Assembly: GCF_030348765.1 (NCBI RefSeq)
Contig: NZ_JAUCEU010000007.1
Coordinates: forward strand, 124,001-188,000
From: Neobacillus sp. CF12
Lineage (GTDB): Bacteria; Bacillota; Bacilli; Bacillales; Cytobacillaceae
Reading direction: 5' to 3'
DNA: 64,000 nt
Part shown: one piece after another, positions 23,297 through 31,389 of the stretch
Layout: each line of letters begins with the position of its first letter
How positions within the stretch are numbered: the stretch's first letter is position 1
Notes under the pieces: generated by a model
Database searches by the model: none
Seen by the model: the letters and a program-made list of their open reading frames with translations, nothing else
What the model was told of the DNA's origin: nothing
Position numbers and translations under genes: made by a program

Positions 23297-24826
23297 ATGC
23301 AACAATTTAGAAAGAAGATTTCTATATTATTCATTGTTTTAATTCTATCGTACGCCGTTTTTAGTGAAACGTCCTTTATTCAAAAAGCAATCGCAGGAGA
23401 AAACAACTATGAAACAACCGCAAATTTGAATGTTCGAACAGGACCTTCCACGAAATACGAAATTTTAGGGGTTATCAAAAAAGGTGAACGAGTAGACGTA
23501 GTGAGTGCAGCAGGAACAGGATGGTACCAAATCCTTTATAAAGAGAAAAAAGCGTATGTAAGCAGTCAGTACGTGAAAATCATGATAAACGAACAATCGG
23601 TAGAAAACAACTATGAAACAACCGCAAATTTGAATGTTCGAACAGGACCTTCCACGAAAAACGCCATTTTAGGGGTTATCAAAAAAGGTGAACGAGTAGA
23701 CGTAGTGAGTACAGCAGGAACAGGATGGTACCAAATCCTTTATAAAGAGAAAAATGCGTATGTAAGCAGTCAGTACGTGAAAATCATGATAAACGAACAA
23801 TCGGAAGAAAAGAACTATGAAACAACCGCTAATTTGAATGTTCGAACAGGACCTTCCACGAAAAACGCCATTTTAGGGGTTATCAAAAAAGGTGAACGAG
23901 TAGACGTAGTGAGTGCAGCAGGAACAGGATGGTATCAAATCCTCTATAAAGAGAAAAACGCGTATGTTAGCAGTCAGTACGTGAAAAAAATGATAAACGA
24001 ACAATCGGAAGAAAAGAACTATGAAACAACCGATAATTTGAATGTTCGGACAGGACCTTCCACGAAAAATGCCATTTTAGGGGTTATCAAAAAAGGCGAA
24101 CGTGTAGACGTAGTGAGTGCAGCAGGGACAGGATGGTATCAAATCCTCTATAAAGAGAAAAAAGCGTATGTAAGCAGTCAGTACGTGAAAAATAGGAATA
24201 AGGAAAAATGGGAAGAAGAATTAATTCCTGTGGTGGCACAACCGGATGATCTTGCCGTATTAATTAATAAACAGAACAAATTGCCGGTAAATTTTGTGCC
24301 GAAAAATTTAATCGATTCAGGAATCTCGTTTCCGTTTACGAATAGCACAGAAAAACAAAAATTACGAGAAGAAGCGGCCGTTGCCATTCAAACATTAGTG
24401 CGTGATGCAAAAAAAGCAGGGCACACGATTGTTGGTGTTTCTGGTTACCGTTCGCACAAGACACAAATTTCGTTATTTGAATCATACGTGAAACAAGATG
24501 GGTATGAAAAGGCTCGTATGTATAGTGCGATCCCTGGTACAAGTGAACATGAAACCGGACTCGCAATTGACGTGGGAAACAGTAGTGAAACATGTGCAGC
24601 AACAACTTGTTTTCAGAACACAAAAGAGGCGGAATGGTTGCAACTTCATGTAGCTGAATATGGGTTCATTATTCGATACCCAAAGGGAAAAGAATCTATA
24701 ACTGGGTATCAATATGAACCATGGCATCTTCGATATGTCGGAAAAGATGTCGCAACAGAAATTATGAAACAGGGAATCACATTAGAAGAATTCCACAAGG
24801 GACTATTGGTAAAACAAGGTTCATAA
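23297..24826 (+). CDS. Secreted SH3b(x4)-VanY D-Ala-D-Ala carboxypeptidase
   Basis: A 509-aa exported protein: signal peptide (1-34), four SH3b repeats of 68 residues each beginning at about residue 36 (NNYETTANLNVRTGPSTK), and an M15B catalytic domain (about 320-505). Catalytic motifs: VSGYRSHKTQ, SEHETGLAID and EPWHLRYVG. SH3b domains bind peptidoglycan, so it likely trims wall peptides. The repeats are almost identical at DNA level, implying recent expansion or homogenisation. Only the fourth has ETTDNLN instead of ETTANLN. Upstream is a candidate ECF promoter. Confidence 0.93.
   Translation: MQQFRKKISILFIVLILSYAVFSETSFIQKAIAGENNYETTANLNVRTGPSTKYEILGVIKKGERVDVVSAAGTGWYQILYKEKKAYVSSQYVKIMINEQSVENNYETTANLNVRTGPSTKNAILGVIKKGERVDVVSTAGTGWYQILYKEKNAYVSSQYVKIMINEQSEEKNYETTANLNVRTGPSTKNAILGVIKKGERVDVVSAAGTGWYQILYKEKNAYVSSQYVKKMINEQSEEKNYETTDNLNVRTGPSTKNAILGVIKKGERVDVVSAAGTGWYQILYKEKKAYVSSQYVKNRNKEKWEEELIPVVAQPDDLAVLINKQNKLPVNFVPKNLIDSGISFPFTNSTEKQKLREEAAVAIQTLVRDAKKAGHTIVGVSGYRSHKTQISLFESYVKQDGYEKARMYSAIPGTSEHETGLAIDVGNSSETCAATTCFQNTKEAEWLQLHVAEYGFIIRYPKGKESITGYQYEPWHLRYVGKDVATEIMKQGITLEEFHKGLLVKQGS
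23402..24214 (+). repeat. Four tandem 204-bp coding repeats (SH3b units)
   Basis: Units begin near 23402, 23606, 23810 and 24014. They share long identical stretches, for example GTGAACGAGTAGACGTAGTG, with few substitutions. The high identity makes copy number likely to vary. Confidence 0.9.
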
Positions 24827-24827
24827 A

Positions 24828-25001
24828 GGTCCTTTCAATAACAAAATAATAGTTCAGGTCAAACCATTTGAAGGACCCCATAACCCACCATATGGTGAAA
24901 AAACAATAACCTTCCGATTAAAAGGAAGTGAAATTAAAGTTGCTGATTACAAACATAGAGACATTCTAGAAGAGGAATGGACTATGGTAAAATCACGGTA
25001 A
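24828..25001 (+). pseudogene. C-terminal remnant of a secreted hypothetical protein
   Basis: An open frame without a start reads VQVKPFEGPHNPPYGEKTIT, then FRLKGSEIKVADYKHRDILE and a stop at 25001. The composition is like the C-terminus of small DUF3888-type secreted proteins, as far as I can recall. No 5' part is present; it begins within the end of the SH3-VanY gene. Confidence 0.45.
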
Positions 25002-25070
25002 AGATACTCAGCTAAATACTAGGGATGCTTTTTTTATTGGATTAAGGGAAGAATAGTTTAAAATCATAGA

Positions 25071-25109
25071 AAAAAAGTGTTTAATCCAAAGTTGGATTAA
25101 GCACTTTTT
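25071..25109 (+). terminator. Terminator upstream of tetR-SMR operon
   Basis: AAAGTG-TTAATCC / GGATTAA-CACTTT stem and T run. Confidence 0.8.
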
Positions 25110-25174
25110 GAGTTGGTAGTTAACAACAAATTAGATAAGAAGAATGTTTTATCACTTAAATGGAAAAATAATAA

Positions 25175-25203
25175 TTGACTAGGGAAAGGGTACGTGTTAA
25201 ATT
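25175..25203 (+). promoter_or_regulatory. Promoter of tetR-SMR operon
   Basis: TTGACT (25175-25180), 17 bases, TAAATT (25198-25203). Confidence 0.65.
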
Positions 25204-25205
25204 TA

Positions 25206-25225
25206 CCTTACGACCGTTCGGAAGG
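25206..25225 (+). promoter_or_regulatory. Candidate TetR operator
   Basis: CCTTACGA-CCGT-TCGGAAGG: an inverted repeat with 7 of 8 arm positions matching. It lies at the predicted transcript start and just before GTG 25235. Confidence 0.6.
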
Positions 25226-25234
25226 GTGATAAAT

Positions 25235-25816
25235 GTGACGTCAGAACTAATAAAAGAAGTTTCTTTAAAATATTTCGCAAAAAATGGATATGAAGGTGCA
25301 TCGTTAGCACATATCGCTGAAGAGGTAGGGATTAAAAAACAATCTATTTATACTCATTTTAAAGGGAAAGATGAGTTGTTCCTTCAGTTATGCAAGGATT
25401 CGTTTGGTAATGAACTAACAAGCGTTATTAACTTTATAGGAAGTAATAGGGCTCTACCTATTAATGATTTCTTATATAATTTTTTATTGCATTATATAGA
25501 ACGATATGAAAAGCTCGATGCTACAAAATTTATGATTCGTACTGCTTTTTATCCGCCAATCCATCTCAATGAACAAGTTATGAAATTTGTTTACGAGTAC
25601 CTAGACAAGTTGGAAGAACTTTTTCTCCCGATTATTGAAAAAGGAATCACCAAGGGAGAAATTTGTTCAACTGTTGGTGGACATCGTGCCACAACAGCGT
25701 TTATGGGGGTTTTAGATGGAATATTTGTTGAAATGCTGTATGGGGGTCCAGAGCGTTTACAGAAGAGATTGGATGCATCTTGGTATGTGCTATGGCGTGG
25801 ACTTTCATATGATTAA
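25235..25816 (+). CDS. TetR-family regulator
   Basis: About 193 aa. N-terminal helix-turn-helix: ASLAHIAEEVGIKKQSIYTH with FKGKDELFLQL. GTG 25235 is chosen because GGAAGGGTGA precedes it. The longer frame would begin inside the -35 box. It is the first gene of an operon with two SMR subunits (22-base gap), and an inverted repeat overlaps its start region. Autoregulated repression of the exporter, relieved by a cationic or guanidinium ligand, is the inferred role. Confidence 0.9.
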   Translation: MTSELIKEVSLKYFAKNGYEGASLAHIAEEVGIKKQSIYTHFKGKDELFLQLCKDSFGNELTSVINFIGSNRALPINDFLYNFLLHYIERYEKLDATKFMIRTAFYPPIHLNEQVMKFVYEYLDKLEELFLPIIEKGITKGEICSTVGGHRATTAFMGVLDGIFVEMLYGGPERLQKRLDASWYVLWRGLSYD

Positions 25817-25837
25817 AGACTTGAGGAGTGAATGTAA

Positions 25838-26179
25838 ATGAATCGAAATTGGGCATTTGTAATTATTGCAGGAATTATTGAGGTTTTTTGGGCAATGGGA
25901 TTAAAGTATTCAACTAACTTGATCTCTTGGGCTGGAACATTTCTTCTTATCTATTTATCCTTTGTTATATTGATAAAGTCTACTCAAAATGTACCGGTTG
26001 CTACGGCATATGCAGTATTTACTGGGATCGGAACAGCTGGGACAGTTTTAGTTGAAATGATTGTTTTTGGTGAACCTTTCAGTGTGACTAAAATTTTCTT
26101 TATTATTCTGCTTATAGTTGGTGTAATTGGTTTAAAACTTGTCACGAAAGAACCTGGTGAAAAAGAGGGTGCAGTATAA
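25838..26179 (+). CDS. SMR-family exporter subunit (YkkC/EbrA-like)
   Basis: A 113-aa four-helix small multidrug resistance protein. The essential membrane Glu is in GIIEVFWAMGLKYS (about residue 14), and PVATAYAVFTGIGTAGTVLV is the SMR signature. It is the longer subunit of a heterodimeric pair and overlaps the next gene by one base (TAATG). The two probably assemble antiparallel to export cationic drugs or guanidinium by proton exchange. Confidence 0.94.
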   Translation: MNRNWAFVIIAGIIEVFWAMGLKYSTNLISWAGTFLLIYLSFVILIKSTQNVPVATAYAVFTGIGTAGTVLVEMIVFGEPFSVTKIFFIILLIVGVIGLKLVTKEPGEKEGAV

Positions 26180-26493
26180 TGGCTTGGATATTTCTGATAT
26201 TCGCGGGTATTTTTGAAGTTGTTGGTGTAACGGGTATGAATCAGATTAATAGAGAAAAAAACTTCAAGTCTTATTTCATCTTATTTGTGGGATTTGTTAT
26301 TAGTTTTAGTTTTTTATCATTAGCTATGAAAAGCCTTCCTATGGGTCTGTCCTATGCAGTATGGACAGGAATTGGAACAATAGGGGGAGCAATTGTTGGT
26401 ATGATGTTTTATGGGGAATCAAAAGATTGGAAAAGAATTTTATTTATAGGATTCATCTTAGCCGCAGTAGTCGGATTGAAACTGACACATTAA
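26179..26493 (+). CDS. SMR-family exporter subunit (YkkD/EbrB-like)
   Basis: A 104-aa SMR protein: IFAGIFEVVGVTGMNQ with Glu near residue 13, and MGLSYAVWTGIGTIGGAIVG. Partner of the preceding subunit, translationally coupled through TAATG. No guanidine riboswitch is evident upstream, so control is probably by TetR alone. Confidence 0.94.
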   Translation: MAWIFLIFAGIFEVVGVTGMNQINREKNFKSYFILFVGFVISFSFLSLAMKSLPMGLSYAVWTGIGTIGGAIVGMMFYGESKDWKRILFIGFILAAVVGLKLTH

Positions 26494-26612
26494 ATCCGAT
26501 GCTATTCAAAATAAGAATAGAAATCAACCTATTATTATTTCAAACTGCAAACCTGTAATAATGCTCAAAACAAAGCTAAATTATGTTATTAATCTTCATT
26601 ATTAAAGGTGAT

Positions 26613-26650
26613 AAACCCTCTCAAAAATGCAATTTTGAGAGGGTTTATTT
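26613..26650. terminator. Bidirectional terminator
   Basis: Perfect 14-bp stem AAACCCTCTCAAAA / TTTTGAGAGGGTTT, between the SMR operon and the converging AraC gene. Confidence 0.9.
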
Positions 26651-26694
26651 TGTGAAAAAAATAGACCTCCACCTTGTGACGCTAGAATTTTTTA

Positions 26695-27531
26695 TTACTC
26701 TCTTTTTCTATAATGCAATGGAGCATAGCCGGTGACAGACTTAAATACTCTGCCAAAATGGGTCACACTGCCGAAGCCTACTTTCTTGTAAATCAAGTTC
26801 ACCTTCATGGAAGAAGACTCCAGAAGCTTCTTCGCTTCTTTGATCCTGACATTGTTGAGGTACTCTATAAATGTAAAGCCCGTTATTTCTTTAAAAAAAC
26901 GGCTTAAATAATAGGGGCTTACGTAGAATTCTTCCGCCACTGCTTGGAGCGGCAGTTCATTCATATAATGGTTGTTGATATAGCGTACAACCTCTGAGAT
27001 TCTTTCATGCATAGGGCCTGGAGATTCTATTTGCTCAACACTAGATTGTTTGATATCCCTGCAGCAAATAATGAGCATCTGCAGTACCAGTGTTAGTGCA
27101 TACATCTCGTAGCCTGTCTTTTTCTCCTGAATCTCCTGAATGATTGTCTGTGAAAGCGTATCGAGTAAAAGGTGCTCTTGCTGAGGATAACGAACAATGA
27201 TGTACTCTTGTTCGAATAAAGGTTGAAGGATATTCCTATAGGAAGGATTCCATACAGCCATGCAGGTCTCATGAATATTTACAATTAGCCGTTCATGTTT
27301 TGGCATTTCTGTGTTGGTTGTTCGATGCAGGATATTAGGTGAAATAATGACGAAATCCCCTTCGTTAATTACGAATGTCCGATCCTTAATAAAGAATTCC
27401 CGTTTGCCGGAGATTAAATAGAATAATTCGAACGTACTGTGAAAATGATTGGCGGGCATATGGTGGCTTACCGATTTCCGGTGTGACACCGTGAATGTTT
27501 CCTCCGCATTTTGAAATAGAATGCTTTTCAG
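26695..27531 (-). CDS. AraC-family regulator
   Basis: About 278 aa: N-terminal cupin (HMPANHFHSTFELFYLISGK, GDFVIISPNILHR) and C-terminal two-helix-turn-helix AraC domain (LPLQAVAEEFYVSPYYLSRF, KKVGFGSVTHFGRVFKSVTG). GTG 27489 has no ribosome site. GAGGAGG on the minus strand places the start at CTG 27531, which adds KSILFQNAEETFTVSHRKS, an N-terminus I recognise from related regulators. It diverges from the GH105 gene and is its likely activator, sensing a sugar. Confidence 0.9.
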   Translation of the reverse strand: MKSILFQNAEETFTVSHRKSVSHHMPANHFHSTFELFYLISGKREFFIKDRTFVINEGDFVIISPNILHRTTNTEMPKHERLIVNIHETCMAVWNPSYRNILQPLFEQEYIIVRYPQQEHLLLDTLSQTIIQEIQEKKTGYEMYALTLVLQMLIICCRDIKQSSVEQIESPGPMHERISEVVRYINNHYMNELPLQAVAEEFYVSPYYLSRFFKEITGFTFIEYLNNVRIKEAKKLLESSSMKVNLIYKKVGFGSVTHFGRVFKSVTGYAPLHYRKRE

Positions 27532-27681
27532 CCTGTTCGCCTCCTCGTATTTTAGTTATCTACATTTTATGCCTCTGGTTCATTTTCTACAAGATATAAG
27601 AGGTTTTTGATTAAATATGCAAAAAATGTACATATTTTTATGCTAACCTACTCTTAACTACATATAGGAGGGATTTTCACG

Positions 27682-28797
27682 ATGAGTCAGTTAGAGTCTA
27701 GTACCAATACGCGCTCAACAGAGGCACTAACCCCTATTCAATGGGCTGAGAAAGCATGCGAAACGTTAATGGCTAAATTTGAACCAGAATTTCTTCCACC
27801 TGAGAGATTTCACTACCATCAGGGCGTCTTTCTTTCTGGTATGGAGAAAGTTTGGGGGCTGACTCAAAAAGATTCATATTATGACTATATTAAAAGATGG
27901 GTGGATAGTCATATTCTTGCAGATGGCAGCGTTCCAAAATGCAAAACAAATGAACTAGATGACATTAAACCTGGTGTGCTCCTCTTTAATCTGTACGAGC
28001 AAACGGGTGATGAATGTTATAAGAAAGCCTTGTACAATCTTGTACCACTGTTAAAATCATGGAAGACGAATCCATCGGGAGGGTTTTGGCACAAGGAGCA
28101 TTACCCGAATCAAATGTGGCTGGACGGATTATATATGGCAGGGCCGATTGCCGTGCAGTTTGGTAAGACCTTCGGTGAAAGCAGTTATTTCGATATGATG
28201 GCTTATCAAGCCATCCTTATGGAGAAGCAAACAAAGGATCCAGTCACCGGTTTACTGTATCATGGATGGGATGAAACCAGAGCAGCCAATTGGGCCGACC
28301 CTGTTACTGGCTTGGCTCCAGAGTTCTGGGGACGCGCAATCGGCTGGTATCCTGTAGCTCTTTTGGAAATGTTCGATCACCTACCTGAGGACCATAAAGA
28401 AAAGAAAAAGCTGACAAGGATCCTTCAAGACCTGCTAATTGCTCTAACGAAATACCAAGATCCTGAAACCGGCTTATGGTATCAGGTGGTCGACAAAGGA
28501 CATCTCTCAGATAATTGGCTGGAAAACTCTTGTTCTTCTCTGTTTGTTCAAGCCGTAGCTAAAGCAGTCCGTTTAGGTTACTTGGACGACAAGTATATGG
28601 AATACGCTTGGAAAGGCTACCAGGGTGTGATTGATACGTTGAAGTTTGATGAAAATGGAAATGTCCTTATCGGCAATATTTGTATCGGCACAGGAATCGG
28701 CGACTATAACCACTATATTGCCCGCCCGACCAGCGAGAATGATCTTCACGGAGCAGGAGCCTTTATTTTGATGTGTGCGGAAATAAGTCAGGCGTAA
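27682..28797 (+). CDS. Glycoside hydrolase family 105 (unsaturated rhamnogalacturonyl hydrolase, YteR/YesR-like)
   Basis: A 371-aa cytoplasmic (alpha/alpha)6-barrel enzyme that removes the unsaturated uronyl residue from pectin oligosaccharides by hydration. QMWLDGLYMAGP carries the catalytic Asp, and WGRAIGWYPVALLEM, ENSCSSLFVQAVAKAVRLGY and GIGDYNHYI are typical. ATG 27682 follows TAGGAGGG. It is transcribed away from an AraC regulator and has no transporter in the immediate neighbourhood. Confidence 0.94.
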   Translation: MSQLESSTNTRSTEALTPIQWAEKACETLMAKFEPEFLPPERFHYHQGVFLSGMEKVWGLTQKDSYYDYIKRWVDSHILADGSVPKCKTNELDDIKPGVLLFNLYEQTGDECYKKALYNLVPLLKSWKTNPSGGFWHKEHYPNQMWLDGLYMAGPIAVQFGKTFGESSYFDMMAYQAILMEKQTKDPVTGLLYHGWDETRAANWADPVTGLAPEFWGRAIGWYPVALLEMFDHLPEDHKEKKKLTRILQDLLIALTKYQDPETGLWYQVVDKGHLSDNWLENSCSSLFVQAVAKAVRLGYLDDKYMEYAWKGYQGVIDTLKFDENGNVLIGNICIGTGIGDYNHYIARPTSENDLHGAGAFILMCAEISQA

Positions 28798-28800
28798 AAT

Positions 28801-28830
28801 AGGAGAAACGGTGCTTTGCTGAATATTATA
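28801..28830 (+). repeat. Possible R1-type repeat fragment
   Basis: GAAACGGTGCTTTGCTGAAT resembles the R1 consensus; partner half not seen. Confidence 0.3.
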
Positions 28831-28945
28831 TTTACGGGGCTGGTTACTTCAATAGTGAGTCTTTTTTTATAGGTAATCGTATAGCCATATAAGGAATAAA
28901 AGGTGGAGTGGATTTATTGTAACAGATAGAGAAGAACATTTGGAG

Positions 28946-28994
28946 GAGTCTGTCACCAAGGGATAACAATGCCCTTTGGTAACAGGCTCTTTTG
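28946..28994 (+). terminator. Terminator
   Basis: GAG-CTGT-ACCA-AGGG / CCCTTTGGT-ACAGGCTC interrupted stem followed by TTTTG. Confidence 0.7.
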
Positions 28995-29006
28995 TATAAA
29001 GAAAGA

Positions 29007-29182
29007 ATGAAAGTTTACGAGAGTCGAGTTACGAAAAAGGATCAGGCAAGTGATTTTCCTTAAAAAATGTACTTAATAATGGGCGTTTCAATCAAGGTCT
29101 ACTAAATTTAAAGCTAAATTATCCATTTATAGGAAATGCAGATACCAAACCCTGGCAGCCTGGCTATTTTAACTTCGAGTGA
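29007..29182 (+). pseudogene. Possible frameshifted small ORF
   Basis: ATG 29007 opens MKVYESRVTKKDQASDF; the neighbouring frame continues LKNVLNNGRFNQGLLNLKLN and GNADTKPWQPGYFNFE to 29182. Together about 57 aa; no family recognised and the ribosome site is weak. Confidence 0.28.
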
Positions 29183-29269
29183 GGTATATGTTTAACTTTT
29201 ATAAGACATGCTCCTAAATAGGTAACGAACGTATATTGTTGAAAACAACCTTTTTAGGAGAGATGTGTT

Positions 29270-29659
29270 TTGTATTACTATAATAATCCTTATTTGAACC
29301 AATGCATTAAAGGGTTTAACTATGGTACGCAATATCTATATCCAACCACTGTAAGTCCAAACAGTTATAGAAATAATCGTTCTAAAACTAGGGTTAAATC
29401 ATTTTCCAAAGAGGAAGCAGCAGCAATCGCTTTACTTTTAGGCATTGATTTTAATAAAAGCAAGTTTGATTTAGATGAGTTTTGGATGGGAGTAAATACA
29501 GAGCTTGAACATGGAAAAATATCCAGTCAAACGAATGTTACAGGCGATGATCCTATTATTACTGGGAAAATTGCTCTGGCTCATCTTAACGAATTTCCTG
29601 ATTACTACAAAAGATTAAAGGTACTTGAGGAAGAAGCAAAAGCCTATTGGAACAAATAA
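29270..29659 (+). CDS. DUF5661-like hypothetical protein
   Basis: A 129-aa protein with a Tyr/Asn-rich N-terminus (MYYYNNPYLNQCIKGFNYGT) followed by a helical domain: FSKEEAAAIALLLGIDFNKS, EFWMGVNTELEHG and DPIITGKIALAHLNEFPDYY. The latter matches what I recall of DUF5661. TTG 29270 is chosen from AGGAGAG upstream. The Tyr-rich head resembles spore-coat proteins, but that is only suggestive. Confidence 0.75.
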   Translation: MYYYNNPYLNQCIKGFNYGTQYLYPTTVSPNSYRNNRSKTRVKSFSKEEAAAIALLLGIDFNKSKFDLDEFWMGVNTELEHGKISSQTNVTGDDPIITGKIALAHLNEFPDYYKRLKVLEEEAKAYWNK

Positions 29660-29720
29660 TTTAAGAAACCTAAATGATTAGAGTAGCTTATTTTTAAAAG
29701 AAGTTTGTGCAAAATTGTAC

Positions 29721-29812
29721 CTATGCTAAAGGAGGCTGTACCTCAAGAACTGGCTGCTTATTATAGGTAGCTTTTTCTAATTGAATTAACTGTGCAGGTT
29801 AATCGAAGAATT
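29721..29812 (+). repeat. Composite repeat copy (terminator + R2), outlier
   Basis: GCTGCTTATTATAGGTAGC hairpin with TTTTT, then TTGAATTAACTGTGCAGG with right arm TTAATCGAA. Confidence 0.6.
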
Positions 29813-29880
29813 CCTTTTCATATAAATGTTGTTTATAGGATATTTTAACAACTAGGTATTAAGAAAAGGATGATAAAGAT

Positions 29881-30094
29881 TTGAAAATAAAAATCCAATG
29901 ATTAGTTAATGTTACGATCGTCATTCTAGCATGGCTGACAATACCTTTTTTCGGGCTACATAATATAAAAAGGTTTCTTCCTGCTTCATTTCTTATTTTC
30001 GTTATCGAATGAATTTCAGTTTTTCCTTTATTATTTTTCTAAGGCATCTCTACTGTATGGGTTTCAATACTTTTTTGAAAATAGAAAAAAATAA
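29881..30094 (+). pseudogene. Membrane protein remnant with stops and internal deletion
   Basis: TTG 29881 opens KIKIQ, stop, then LVNVTIVILAWLTIPFFGLH and IKRFLPASFLIFVIE, stop. A different frame near 30035 gives YFSKASLLYGFQYFFENRKK and a stop at 30094. The two parts resemble the first and last segments of a ~150-aa Bacillus membrane protein I have seen only as hypothetical. The middle ~90 residues are missing. Confidence 0.6.
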
Positions 30095-30098
30095 CAAT

Positions 30099-30133
30099 AA
30101 CCTTCCATTAAACACTTGTTGGAAGGTTTTGTT
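30099..30133. terminator. Terminator
   Basis: AACCTTCCA / TGGAAGGTT with T run. Confidence 0.7.
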
Positions 30134-30217
30134 ATATTTAGCCTATATCTTGGAAGATAGATCTTCTTTTTAGTAAGATAACGCTATAGTAGATTAAAGC
30201 TTATGGCTCTACTGCTG

Positions 30218-31129
30218 CTACTTTTTAAACTCATTCAATCTATCATAGGTTTCAATCAGAAAATCATAAAACAGCTCTTCAGTTGGAAGCAATTTACGGT
30301 CAGCCGGGTAGATTACACCGACTGTTCGAGTGGGTCTCGTATCTGAAAGTGGAATAACGACGGTAGATCGAGGTGTATTATCGACCAATGTCATCTCAGG
30401 CATCAAGGATACACCTAAGCCTGCAGATACTAACCCTTTTAATGCGTCAATATCTTTCCCTTCGAATGCTATAGTTGGTGAAAATCCCACATCATTACAT
30501 GCTTGAACAACTTGTTCACGAAATACAAATCCTTCAGGAAGAACGCAGAAGGGGTCATTTTTTAAATCCCGTAATCGAATGGATTCCCGGTCCGATAATG
30601 GATGATGAAGAGGGATGAGGGCTACGATATCCTCAGTGAAAAGGGTGTCCCCGCTAATCTTTTTTTCTTTTTCCAGATTAGGCATGGGGGCAATCATCGC
30701 CAAATTAAATTGGCCATTTACAACACCATCTATTAAATCGTAATAAAGGGCATTGCTCATTTGAAATTTTGCTTCGGAATAACGAGTGCGAAAAGCATAT
30801 ATGATGTGAGGCAATGTATGGGCTGCCATGCTAATCGGAAATGCAATTCGAACGGTCCCTTTTTCAGGATTTAAATATTCTCTTACTTCTCTCTTAGCAT
30901 CCTCCATCAAATACCACACTTGTTTAATCCGTTCATAAAAAATTTTGCCAAGAGGGGTTAACTTGACATTCCTTCCCTCACGTATAAATAGTGCTATACC
31001 TAATTCCTCTTCTAAATTGGCAATTTGTCTGCTAATGGCAGATTGCGCAATATGCAAAGCATCAGCTGCCTCTGTTACATGCTCTCTTTTTGCTACTTCC
31101 AGGAAGTATTGAATTTGTCTCGTCTCCAT
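30218..31129 (-). CDS. LysR-family regulator, GltC-like
   Basis: About 303 aa. The N-terminus METRQIQYFLEVAKREHVTE and LHIAQSAISRQIANLEEELG is very close to Bacillus GltC, as is DIDALKGLVSAGLGVSLMPE. ATG 31129 has GGAGTGG upstream. GltC controls glutamate synthase genes, but none lie here. It diverges from a YesM/YesN system, so it is more likely a GltC-type paralog with another target. Confidence 0.92.
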   Translation of the reverse strand: METRQIQYFLEVAKREHVTEAADALHIAQSAISRQIANLEEELGIALFIREGRNVKLTPLGKIFYERIKQVWYLMEDAKREVREYLNPEKGTVRIAFPISMAAHTLPHIIYAFRTRYSEAKFQMSNALYYDLIDGVVNGQFNLAMIAPMPNLEKEKKISGDTLFTEDIVALIPLHHPLSDRESIRLRDLKNDPFCVLPEGFVFREQVVQACNDVGFSPTIAFEGKDIDALKGLVSAGLGVSLMPEMTLVDNTPRSTVVIPLSDTRPTRTVGVIYPADRKLLPTEELFYDFLIETYDRLNEFKK

Positions 31130-31389
31130 TTTTTTACCACTCCAGGTGTAATGCATGAATTTCATCGAAATTATTGGAATCATCAATTATTAAATTATAA
31201 ATTGTAAACACGTATTAGAAAAGGAATTCAGCAAAATTGAAAAATTTATATAAATAGTATTGTTAATAAAATAATCTCTTATTAATGGTATAGCTAAAGT
31301 GAATGTATTAATATTATTAGAAAAGAGATTAAGAGTATCATAGTTGTGGATTTAAAAGTACCTTTACAATCTGGATTGGGGGCTTTTTA

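Noticed and set aside
23402..24214. Regular tandem repeats that could suggest a CRISPR-like or satellite array
   Set aside because: The 204-bp units are fully coding SH3b domains in one frame of a wall enzyme.
25141..25235. Guanidine-I (ykkC) riboswitch before the SMR genes
   Set aside because: CTAGGG and a few bases match, but the conserved ACG and GGNC elements and stems are missing. A promoter and palindromic operator explain the region better.
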